From: Bryum argenteum
Taxonomy: Eukaryota > Streptophyta > Bryopsida > Bryales > Bryaceae
Direction: 5' to 3'
NCBI GenBank assembly: GCA_037043015.1
Contig: CM073324.1
Span: 26,428,097-26,492,096, forward strand
DNA length: 64,000 nucleotides
Below the pieces are notes generated by a model. That model searched no databases. It was not told the DNA's origin and saw only the letters and a program-made list of their open reading frames with translations. The position numbers were made by a program, and so were the translations under genes. Positions 23,363-34,086 of the stretch are shown piece by piece. The first letter of the stretch is position 1. The number at the start of each line of letters is the position of its first letter.

Positions 23363-25978
23363 TTAGGTTATTGTTGGTATTGTTTGGTTGTTTTCAATTT
23401 TTCTTTTATGTAAAATAATTGATCCTGCATGTTGAATGGCAATGGTATTTATTTCCTGAAATGTACGTTTAGTGCATGTTTCTGATAATTGGAATTTATC
23501 TATGAGTGTTTTTATTGATGGTTTGTGTGATGTGCCTCGAGCGCCTGCTGTAATGACGATCAGTGGGTCAACTTTCCATCCTAAGTTGCGGATGTTAGTG
23601 ATAAGTGGTTGGTATTTTTCGGTTTTGTTATTTATTGTTTCTTGTGGAAATCTGTCGTTGCAGTAGGTAAATTCAATGAATTGGATTATGAGGTTTTCCG
23701 AGGGGTGTAATGGTGGGTCGCTATTATGTCGGAGGCATTTTACGCATAAGATGTCTGGTTTGAATCTAGCGTTGCAGTGGCATCGTTGTTGTGTACAATT
23801 ACATTGTAATAGCCACATAGGGACTGTGTTTTCTTGTGGGTTGTTATTAAATGTGCCCGCGTTCATTAGGATGTAGCAATGGGATTTTTGTGAGGAGAGA
23901 ATTAATTTTCTTAATTCCCATACAGCTTTATTGTGTCTTTTTATTCTAATGGCGTGTATATGATGGTGGCTACATTTAAGCGGTGTATGTAACCATGTAT
24001 CGGCATCTCGTGGAGTTCTGAGATAGAGCAAGTAATGGATGGAAAGCGTTCTCTTCCAAAAAATAGTTGTTTTCTTGCATTACCCATGTCTTGGCTTTGT
24101 GCGGAGTTTTAAAATAGTCGTTTTTTGAGAGTCTCGAAATTATAGGATTTGACCAATATCGTTAGATAATTCTTGGTCAATATCCGGGTTTGTGGTCCAT
24201 TTATTGATGTTAGGGAATTGGGTAGCAAGTATTTCAAGGTTGTTATTGTAGTCATAGTTGTGTAAGTATGTTTGGAGACATCGGACTGGGCCTTTATCCG
24301 GGCGTGTTAAGGGTCCAGGCCATACGTATTTTTGGTAGTAGAATGACGTTGTGTGTGCGAATTCGTGGGGTTTTGTAGCTATTGAGTATTTTTTAGTGGC
24401 ACCTGCTTTTGCAAGTTTGTCTGCCTCTTCGTTGCCAGTGATGTTGATATGTGCTTTGACTTTATGAAATATAGTGGGTTGTGTGCGGTTTTTGAGCATT
24501 TCAACCATTTCTGCCAATATGGCTTTATCGGCATGATTGTGGTGTGTGGAGGGGTGTTGAATATGTGTATTAAGATTGTAAAGACAGTTGATGCAGTTTG
24601 TAAAGATATATGCAGGTTCATTTGGGTATTTGTTGCTAATTAAGTAAAGTGTTGTATATATAGCCATTAATTCGGCTCGAAAGCATGTTTGAAGGCCAGG
24701 AAGTCTTTCTGATAGTTGCATGTCCGGTTTCGTGGAATTGTAAATGCCGTATCCGGCTTTTTCTTTTTTCCAGTGGCCATCTGGAGCTTGTTTAGGGGGT
24801 ATGAAGGAGCCATCCGTATAGTAACTGTGTTGCAATTGGAATTTTAGTACATGGTTAGTTACAAATGATGGAAGAGGGGGTATATCTGTGGTTGAGGGGG
24901 TCGTGGGTGATGGTGGAGGATACAGTTTTTTATTCCAGTGTCTGTTTTTATTGACATTAGTGTTGAGTGGAGTTGGCGGAGCCTGCTGCATATAGTAGTG
25001 TGAGATTTGCATAGTCACAATGGCATTTTTGATGTTATTAATTTGTTGGGATGTGCCAATATGGTTGTTTTGGTGGTGTATGCAGATGATGGAGATTGCG
25101 AGTGGTTCAGCATTTGGTTTGTATTTCTGCGGGGGTGATGGTATATCGTATGTGATGGAATCAGCTGTGAAGTGAGTTATTACATGCGTATCAGGGAAAG
25201 GTCCATTGTGCGGGGTTGAGTTTTGATACCAGTTTGTATCTGTGGTAACTAATATGGTAATTGCGTTTTGGTCATGTTTGGCTGCCATTCTTGCCGAGTG
25301 GATAGCTTGTTGAGTTGTTTCGGCATTGTGTGGGTGTGCGTAACCAATGCCTAACCATTTATATTGAAAGGCAGTGCCGCAAGATCCAAAAATTTTATCT
25401 CGAGCAAAAGATGAGAAGTATTTTGAGATTTGTATGGGGCATGTAATTGGTGACGAAAAATATGAGTGGGTGATATTGAAGTTAGTAATGATTTGGTCAA
25501 GAATGCACGTGGGTAGGGTGTGGTGTGGTGTCTGTTTTGGGTTTTTTTTTAGAGGTTTGGGCTTTGTATCTTTGGTATAACCATACCAGTTCCGTTTCGA
25601 AGGATTGTGTGTGTGGTACTAGGCCGTGTGGTTTGTTTAAATTTGTATGAAATTGTTGCCATAGCCATTGTAACCTATTGGTAGGAAATTAGGAATGGTG
25701 ATGAGATATCGTCCATTATCTTCGTAGAGGTGAGTTTTTTCATTATTTATTTGTATGGTACATTTGTTTGCTATAATGTCTCTCTCTGGGTTACATTCTG
25801 CTATATGTATTTGAGTAAGCGGGGTAGATGTTGGTGGGGGTATGAATCTCGTATCTCTATGTTGTGCGTGTGAGAAGTGTGTGTTGATTAAATTTTTATA
25901 ATGGGCATGTTGTACTTTGGTGTAGTATTCGGTGAGCAGTTTGATATTATGTGAAATTATTGTTGGTTGATTTAGGGG
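23363..25978 (-). pseudogene. LINE ORF2 C-terminal half: linker, RNase H, REL-like
   Basis: In minus-strand order: a linker beginning PLNQPTIISHNIK right at the CACTA border, a ~150-residue block of unclear origin, RNase H (24,300-24,870; TDGS, RAELMAIY and NEEADKLAKAG are visible), then a Cys-rich segment CNCTQQRCHCNARFKPD. After that comes a REL-like core: IEFTYCNDRF, KYQPL, then PLIVITAGARGT. The third RNase H aspartate is replaced: TNC stands where TDS is usual, so RNase H is probably inactive. At least one frameshift near 25,600 and stops near 24,140 and 24,070 break the frame. The REL call rests on motif order (KPD..E..K) and memory of Dualen proteins. Confidence 0.7.
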
Positions 25979-27064
25979 CACTACAAGGAAATGGGGCCCG
26001 AGATGACAAATAGTTGACAAAAAAATGTCCGAAATGACGAAGTCAGCATCTCGCAGCCCAACTCTGTCACTTTGGACATTATTAATGTTTTTGTCAACTT
26101 CTTGTCAAATTCTAGTCAACTTCTTGTCAATTTTTTTTATTTACGACAAGCATGGAATTGCTAAAACTTTTTGTAGACTTTAACCGTAGGATCTTGTAAT
26201 TTACTTGTTTTTGAGCTACCGCTGAAATTTTCAACCGTTGGATCTTCTCCATTTGTGAGATCATAACGTTCAAAGTTGATGCAAAATGCCAAAATACGAC
26301 ATTTTGCATGAAGGGCAGAAACTTTGAAGAACTATAACTTCTTCATCCGGACTCCGTTTTGGACAAAATCACTTGGGTTGGTTTTCATATAGAAAAATAC
26401 CTGCATGAAATAGTGCAAAAAAAAAATTTTGAAAAAAAAAAGTTTTTTTACATCGTGAAAAATATTCAAAGTCTACTCGGTAGTAAAAAAAGGCCCTAGC
26501 ATAAAAAAAAATAAAATAAAAAAAAATTGAAATTTTTTATACATATAAAAAAATACCTGCATAGAATATTTCAAAAAAAAATTTTGATTTTTTTTTTTTT
26601 TTTAACATCGTGAAAAATATTCAAAGTCTACTGTACTTGTACTTAAAGCATATATATATAAAAAAAAACGTATCTTCGGACATGAAATTGGATAGTAGGT
26701 GAGTTGGCTAGTCACTTGGACTATACCCGTGAGGTCAAGGGATTGAATCCCCTAACATACCACTTGTGAGCCTCCACCGGTAGGGCTCGCATTTCCCGCG
26801 GTAGGGCCCTCGCTACCCCCTTGATGGGGCCCGCGCTATTTTTCGTTGTGCCAACGCTGCTGCCCGGCGTGCCCGGGCAGAGAAATGTTTCCTCAAAATT
26901 TCCGAATTTTTAATTTTTTTGCATTGTGGAACTTCGTCCAAATTGACAAATGAATGATAGAATTCTGTCAATTGAGTGACCGAATCAGGGTCTCCTAATT
27001 GACGGAACAATTGGCAGGTTTCTGTCAAAATTTCGTCAATTAGGATACTATTCTCCTTGTAGTG
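25979..27064. mobile_element. CACTA-like non-autonomous element, copy A (1,086 bp)
   Basis: It begins CACTACAAGGAAAT and ends CTCCTTGTAGTG, the inverted CACTACAAGGA signature of CACTA (En/Spm) elements. It has no transposase. The interior has an AT-rich part with a family A-like 'CCGTTGGATCTTCTCC' block, a tRNA-like module (26690-26775) and a GC-rich stretch rich in GGGCTCGC and CCCGGGC. A nearly identical inverted copy lies at 34087-35164. The immediate flanks (GGG left, CTC right) do not match, because the copy took part in an inversion. Confidence 0.85.
26690..26775 (+). repeat. tRNA-like module inside CACTA copy A
   Basis: GTGAGTTGGCTAGTCAC looks like a D-arm and A box. AAGGGATTGAATCCCCT looks like a T-arm with the TTGAATC loop of a B box. 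There is no matching acceptor stem, so this is not a functional tRNA gene. The mirrored module is in copy B near 34370-34455. Confidence 0.55.
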
Positions 27065-29038
27065 CTCAACGCCACTGTTTACAAGCAACACGTTAAGAAA
27101 TCAGCCCGAATTTGTGGAAAATGGGTTGAGTTTCAGCCTCACCCCAACAGTCTCGACGGTAGCGCAAGACCAGATGAAGAAACCCTCAAGAAGCTTGGAT
27201 TCCTGGATGTGAACAACGCAGTCGCAAACACAATTGCAGCACTTCAAAACGCTCCCGGTCCAAGTAAGCCATCCCTCACCAAATCAGACATCACCACGCT
27301 AGTTGAAGAAGTGATCTCAAAGGAAAACAACAAGCTACGCCAGGAGTTTAAGGAAGACCTCACTGTAATCAAGAATGAGATTTGCTCTGAAGCGCATATC
27401 TACGCAGACAAAATCGACTTGGAGTTACGAGGGGCACTAGCGAACCTTGAACAAGTCTTGATGCAGAGCGTACAAGTTGTCCGCACACTCACTCGCCCGC
27501 ACACTCACTCGCCCGCAAGAAACAACTTCGACAAACAACGGCGCACTGACAAACCACACCTCTTCGCACAACAACAATGCTACACCACCGTTGCAGCCAA
27601 ACAAGCATCGTTAAACAAGTCCATCGGTGATAGGCAAGGAGTACGATTGGTACAAGAAAAGCAACTTAATTGCTACTCTGACTTGCCACAAGGCCGACAA
27701 CGAAGCGCCGAAGAAGCACATACGAACAGGAACGCAGCGCCGGACGAAGACTGCAGGTCGCCATGGCTACATGGAAAAAGCACGTACTGCGTGCTCCTTA
27801 CAAACCCTATGCAAAAAGCACATACTGCGTGCACGTATTCTACTGGCTCCTATGGTCGCTCATTACCTACCTATCTACACAGACTAGTATGTTCTATTGA
27901 TATTGATCTCTACTATTTGCTATGTAACCCCATGTGTCAAATCTTTACAAAACACAAAAAAATAATAAAAAACACTATTTTCCGCCTTTGTTCTAAAAAA
28001 CTTGTATTTCGTGATTTCAAGAAAACACCAAACCCATATTGGGTTAAAAATTATAGAGTGTATGTTCAACCTACCCTTGATAACATGCCTAGAAACACAC
28101 ACACTACTACACGCAATGGACACAAACCTTCATATCCCTCTAAAAAAGAATTCCACAAATCAACAGAAAACAATAGCATTCTACGCGATTCAAACAAAAG
28201 ACATAAAACTCTCATGATAGCAAATCTCAAACACATAACCTTTCACACACCACACGAAACTCCTCACCTAAAAACCAAAATGTCAACCAAACCAACCAAC
28301 CAAAATAGATTCATTAACAAAATTCTCACCCCTCACTCATTAAAACAAGCTTGGCCTCCCGGCCTCGCCCAAAAGAAAAATACCAAAACCAAAGAAATTA
28401 TAGCGCATGCTTTAAAAGAAATAAAACAACTACATACAAAAACCCAAAGTCAACAAAATATAAAACTTACTTCAACACCACCATACACACATCAAATAAA
28501 TAATTGTCACAACAAAACACTACATAGTACTAAACAAAACGAATGTCAAAACAATAAAATAAAAATACCAACTAATTCCTCGAATGGCATAAATATAGTG
28601 TCCGTTCGACCTTGCAAACTTCGGCTACTTGGGGCAAAGAAAAAACATATGTTCATGCTAACATATGCACATAACGTAGACACAAAAGAAATATTTATCC
28701 ACATTTGTCACCCAAAGACAAGACATATGTTTATACTAACATGTGCGCAAACCATTGACACAAAAGAAATACATATTCGCATTTCACATCCAAAGACTAG
28801 ACATATGCTTAAATTAACATTACCTATTCGCATTTCACATCCAGAGACTAAACATATGCTTAAATTAACATTACCTATTCGCATTCCATACGTAAAGGCA
28901 AGACATATGCTTAAACTAACATGTGCACATACCATCAACAAAACACACATAGCCACTTACACCAACACCATATACCAACTAAAACCAACTCAATTTATAA
29001 TGCACACCCAAGTTTACAAACAAATAACCAACGAATGA
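27065..29038 (+). pseudogene. LINE ORF1-like frame, 5' end cut by CACTA copy A
   Basis: About 657 codons are open. The first ~150 residues read KKSARICGKWVEFQPHP, then GFLDVNNAVANT, then a Lys/Glu-rich coiled-coil-like stretch (about residues 95-150). From ~27,880 the base usage switches to the A/C-rich style of ORF2 and the sequence becomes low-complexity. Residues ~525-640 contain in-frame repeats around TRHM(L/F)(K/I)LT (28,645-28,930). LINE ORF1 proteins commonly have coiled coils and bind RNA; that role is inferred. The start is missing because copy A abuts it, and the frame closes at TGA 29036-29038. Confidence 0.5.
28645..28930 (+). repeat. In-frame repeat array of 78-bp and 51-bp units
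   Basis: ACATATG recurs at 28645, 28723, 28801, 28852 and 28903, giving spacings of 78, 78, 51 and 51 bp. Both are multiples of three and differ by 27 bp. The units encode HP.TRHM.(K/I)LT(C/L) plus a variable arm. Confidence 0.8.
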
Positions 29039-29143
29039 GGCTACATATCACAAAAGCCACAAAACCACAATTATGCACTGAGAAAACAAACATTCCTTAT
29101 CTGTAGACAAAATAGTGCTCAACCTCCCGACCCCGCCTATACG

Positions 29144-31309
29144 ATGTTATATCAAAATAAAGCCTACATAAAACAAAGTTATACTATAAACAAACAAATC
29201 ATTCCAAAAACTGCCAACATCAAAACCTACATATCAACAAAACACCAACATGCTCAACCTCCAAACAACCAGAATCAAGACCGACCTCTAGACCACGCTA
29301 AGGGAAGAGAAACCCACTTTCAAATACAAGACTGGCCTCTAAGCCTCCACATTAAAAAAATCATAATAATAAATCTTCACCAAACACAAACCCACAACAC
29401 AATTCAAGCTCGGCCTCCCGGCCTCACCATACAACAAATAAACTCCCACCAAACTCATACCCACAAACCAAATCAAGATAACATTAAAAAAATTAATAAT
29501 AAAAATAACAATAATAATAAATCAATAAATCTACAAACCAACACACGCAACACTAAATCCCTCTTAACGCAAAAAATACCACACAACTCCCACATATCCG
29601 ATACATGCCAATACACATATGACAACACATATCACTTAACCAAATGTGGCGATATCGAAACCAACCCCGGACCCATGCCAGACATTCTCAAAATACACCC
29701 ATCCACCCATAAACGTAGAAGCAAAATATACTTCATTCCATGCACAATCAAACTACACCTAGAATATCAACACTTAGCAACAAATTTTTCACCATACTTA
29801 AACTCCACACACCCAAAACACCAAGAAGTAAACTTAACTCACCCACATCTTACCAAATATATCTATGAGAACTCCCATCACCCATCTTCATGTATCTTAT
29901 ACGCTCTTATCACAACCATACACCCATCACCCGAAACATGCAACCGCATTCTAGAACAATCCCCAGACCCAAACTGGACCTCTATACTACTCGATAAAAT
30001 GACCACACTTCAAAACCCGCCGGAAATACATATCACTAAACCACACCCATACATACAATTCAAAAACACAAATCCTGACCTATTAAACCCCCCCAATACT
30101 ATACACAAAAAATTATACGAATTCATCCAACAAAACGATCTACCACCCAATCAACATAATTTAAAAAACGCATTTCCATTTTTACCTGATAACCTCCTTA
30201 CAGAAGCCCTCAAATTCAACGAACCCCTTCCCGAATACACCCATCCTCCCCCAACACCAAATACTCCTCTCCGGCAAAGCACAATTCCAATCACCACAAA
30301 CCATAAAACACACATAGTCACTTGGAATGCCTCATCGCTCAATACCGCACTGCCAAATCTCCATGAACTAATCACTAACACATCAACAAGCCCAACAATT
30401 ATTGCAATACAAGAAACTAAGCTAACTGCTACAAAATCTACCAAATACCTTCAGAACTTATTTCCAAACCACAAATTGATTTTCAACAACACACATGCCT
30501 TAACACGATGTATGCAGCAACGTATGGCCTACAAACCAGCGAGAGGCGGACTCCTCATGCTCATAAACAACAAATACACATACCCAGGAAACATCAATAA
30601 AATCCCAACCCCTGCCGAAATATCACCATACTTGCAAATTATAAAAATCAAGAACGAACCTCTACAACCATGGTTAATTATACATTTGTACATGCCATCA
30701 CACCCTGAAGACACCCCATATCTAGAAATAATTCAACAACAAATAACGCAACAAATGTCGGCACATCCTAATCACATACAAATAATGTGTGGGGACTTTA
30801 ATAGAGACATAACTCTTATAGGGCGCCAACACGAATCAAACACATCCCCACCTCAAATAGAGGATATTGACTGGCGCACGTTCACAGACTCCCTCCAATT
30901 AATGTATGTACCAACAAACACCCTATATACAAGGCAAGGTGGCCAAAATTACAACGAAACAAGCCTAATAGACGGCTTCTACATTAAAACTGCCAACAAC
31001 AGCCTATACACATCCTCAACCATCCTCGAACACAACTTAAACTCTGATCACTTTCCTGTTACACTACAAATACCCCCAAACATACTACTCGCAAGACCTC
31101 CGCAAAAAACAACGACTAAACGATTAAGAATATTAAACCCTATTCTACAAGAAAATCTTGACAACTTCAAGACGTTATTCTATGAAGTAAACTCAAGCAA
31201 AATCAACAACCTTAACCTACTCCTCTCTAATGACCAATTGATAGATACACAATGGTTAATTGCATGCGAAAAACTAGACCAACTAATACAAGAAAAATAT
31301 CCAAGCTAA
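29144..31309 (+). pseudogene. LINE ORF2 N-terminal part: 2A motif and AP-type endonuclease
   Basis: Open for 721 codons. Residues ~1-165 are low-complexity and Asn/His/Gln-rich. Then comes a 2A motif, CGDIETNPGP (29645-29674). Residues ~180-380 are uncharacterised and include SSCILYALI, possibly a remnant of the cysteine protease known in Dualen. The exonuclease-endonuclease-phosphatase fold follows (30,310-31,070): TWNASSL, IQETKL, MCGDFNRD, SLIDGF and NSDHFPV, so all classic catalytic positions (N, E, D/N, D, H) are visible. The frame ends 57 bp inside the next one. A one-base slip in the A-run near 31,295 separates the nuclease from RT. Confidence 0.8.
29645..29674 (+). other. 2A peptide (ribosome-skipping) motif CGDIETNPGP
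   Basis: The sequence encodes D-I-E-T-N-P-G-P, an exact match to the 2A consensus D(V/I)ExNPGP, preceded by HLTKCG. Skipping would fall between Gly (29669-29671) and Pro (29672-29674). In other LINEs such 2A motifs sit near the start of ORF2, upstream of the AP endonuclease, as here. Confidence 0.85.
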
Positions 31310-34086
31310 TCGAAGAAACCTGCAGTGCACCACCCTTACCCTCGTTAACGCCTCGTACCTCAGACCAAGGTGGATTCCTACCTAAAAAACTCCAAAAACA
31401 ATGGAAAAAATGCCTCGCTACATACCACTTAGTACGCAAAGCGATTTACATTACAAAACATACCCCCAACTGGCAGAATCATCCCATAATTGAAGAATTG
31501 AGCAAACACACACATACTAGCATTCCACCACCCCCACCACAAACCAATAACCCTCAAGAATGGATCCAAATGCTTGCTGAAGTAGCAAAAACAGCAAACA
31601 AACACGCACGTAAAATCACTACGCGATTCACTCAAACATGCATTAGAAAAGCCATCACAAAATATAGGCAATTATACGAAAAAAGTCCAAAGAAAATAAA
31701 CAAAAAAGTCTTTAAAAACCAAGAAACTCCACCACTCAATTGTATAACCGATAGATACAACAACTTACTAACCAACCCAGAAGACATTGCACACGAAATA
31801 CACGTACAACAATCACTTAGTAATAGACCCATAGTTCCCACATGCTACCACCAACCTCAGCACGCAAAAGAATGTACATGTGGCGTTAAACAATACCCAT
31901 GGCACGATCTAGATGGCTTTGTAATAGACAAAAGAGGAAACCCACAAAAACTTTTACATGAGTACTATAACGACGAAATATATGCCCTATGTCTTAAAAA
32001 CCTCTCCAACAACAAAGCACCCGGTCCAGACAAAATCCCAAACTCCACTTTAAAAAACATGCCTCATAACTTTCACAAATTACTATCAAGGTTCTTTACC
32101 CACTGCTATAAACAACGTCAAATACCAGCATCCTGGAAACTAAGCTTAACCATTTTATTATACAAAAAAGGTGACCCCACGCTTCTACCTAACCACAGAC
32201 CTATAGCCTTGGCCAATACTATTTATAAACTTTTTACAAGTACTCTCACACTCATACTCTCTACATACGGCGAAAAATATCAAATTTTACATGACAGCCA
32301 AGAGGGCTTTAGAGCAGAAAGAAGCACCGCTAGACAAATACAACTTATCAGTGCAGCCTTAGAAGACGCCAAACTCACAAATCAGGACATTTATATATTA
32401 TACATAGATTTTAAAAACGCATTCGGCTCTCTAGACCACGCCCGATTACTCTCGGTAATGAAAGACCTAGGATACCCAATTGATGCAATAGCACTAATCG
32501 GAAACATATACTCAAACTCATCCACAATATTTATAGGAGAGCATTTTGGCGCAACAAAACCAATTCCAATCCAAAGAGGAACCATCCAAGGCGACACACT
32601 AAGCCCCTACTTATTCATTATATTCCTAGAACCATTACTTAGATGGCTACAAAGAGGCAATAACGGTTATACATTTGGCACATCAAAAATTAACATTGCT
32701 GCTGCTGCTTACGCTGACGATCTAGCGGGTCTTGCTAATACCATCCAATCTATACAAACTCAAATACACAAAATTGACAAATTCTGCGAATGGGCAGGAA
32801 TGGACCTCAGTGCACAAAAATGCGCCATCACTGGTTGCCCTAACAAATCCAAAACAAAACCAGAAAAAATCAAAGAAATCATACAACAACACCATATCAC
32901 TTATAGAACCCAACCCATACCCATTCTCCACCAAAACGAACCCTATGTATATCTCGGTATCCATATGATACCCTCTTTAAAATGGAAAATCCAAACGCAC
33001 ATCGCAACAAATAAACTAACTGACCAATGCAAACAACTTACGAAATGCCCTGCAACAATCAAACAAAAAATCAATATGGTAGACACTGTTATAAGGGCAG
33101 GCATCGCTTACAATTTTTATGCAGTACCATTTTCACTTCCAACCATTAAAAAACTCGACAAAAAAATAATAGGGATCCAAAAAATAATATGTGGCCTCCC
33201 TAAGTGTACAGCAAACGTGATAAGCCAACTTCCACATAAACTATTTGGCCTCGAAGCATTCTCACTAAAAACCGCATACTTACGCTGCATTGGTGAACAA
33301 CTCAGAAACGCACTCAACGATAAGGGCAGACTTGGCATCATCTATAGAAGCCTCATCCAACACATCATCTCTAAACACGGTGGTGCAGAGAACATTCCGA
33401 GAATAAAACCATCTGATTGTATGCATTCCCCAACCACAAGAACACTTTTCCTTTTAAAACAAGAAAGCGGCATACATCTCAAGAGCACTGATGCTAACTT
33501 CCAATCGCTCAAGACCGAAATTGAGCGTGAATGGTTTGAACAGGCTACTATTGAACTTCCACACCTCAACTCGGCAATATCAATCAAATTAATACACAGG
33601 CTTCTACTCCACAATATTCACAAAATAAAACACATCTCCCTTCCAAATGGTACAACCCTTATGTCCTCCATAGACTTTGCAACCTATTACAAAAATCCGA
33701 CCAAACTAGAGAAAAGTGCGCTAGAAATAGCTGAAAAACTATTTTGTCTACCCAAATGTACCCTTAACTGTACAAATACATGTACTCAACACCCACCAAC
33801 CCGTACACTCAAACCAATATATATCTCGGACAACCACGACTTACTACCAAGAACTTCAGGCAACCAAACCCAACCCGTTGCCGAACAAATCATCCACCAC
33901 CCAAACCCACCACCATTCATAAAAAATAACCTACTTAACTATCCGATCACCACAATATTAAAACACAAAAAGATTACTTCAAAAGACAAATACAAAATAC
34001 TTAAAACCTACAATTCATATCTATGTGAATGGGTGCACAACAACACCACGTACCACAAATGGATCCAACAACGAGAACTAATCCCC
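31252..34086 (+). pseudogene. LINE ORF2 reverse transcriptase part
   Basis: A non-LTR reverse transcriptase reading in the -1 frame relative to the nuclease part. Motifs in order: NNKAPGPDKIPN, LLYKKGDP..LPNHRPIALANTIYK, QEGFRAERST, ILYIDFKNAFGSLDH, PIQRGTIQGDTLSPYLF and AAAAYADDLAGLAN (the YADD catalytic box, near 32,705-32,730), followed by a thumb. The C-terminal ~230 residues run to RELIP at 34086. There CACTA copy B starts, and the frame then reads into the transposon for ~84 false codons. The catalytic motifs look intact. Confidence 0.88.

Larger units (their letters stand above)
22921..34086. mobile_element. Dualen/RandI-like LINE, split and partly inverted
   Basis: One non-LTR retrotransposon of about 10 kb, now in two pieces: 27065-34086 on the plus strand (ORF1, 2A, apurinic-type endonuclease, RT) and 25978-22921 on the minus strand (linker, RNase H, Cys-rich/REL-like domain, 3' UTR, (TATC)n tail). 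The coding strand is A/C-rich and G-poor in both pieces, so base skew flips exactly at the CACTA-like copy at 25979-27064. Frame and a CCC duplication match across the break (see findings). An APE plus REL plus RNase H layout is known from the Dualen family of Chlamydomonas. The element looks dead. Confidence 0.75.

Noticed and set aside
26690..26775. Functional tRNA gene
   Set aside because: A- and B-box-like words are present, but acceptor and anticodon stems are not.
29780..29960. OTU-type cysteine protease domain in LINE ORF2
   Set aside because: SSCILYALI is suggestive, but no Asp/His partners could be placed with confidence.
31290..31310. Programmed -1 frameshift between LINE nuclease and RT
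   Set aside because: The A-run shifts frame, but codon boundaries do not fit a canonical X XXY YYZ slippery site; a one-base loss is simpler in a dead element.
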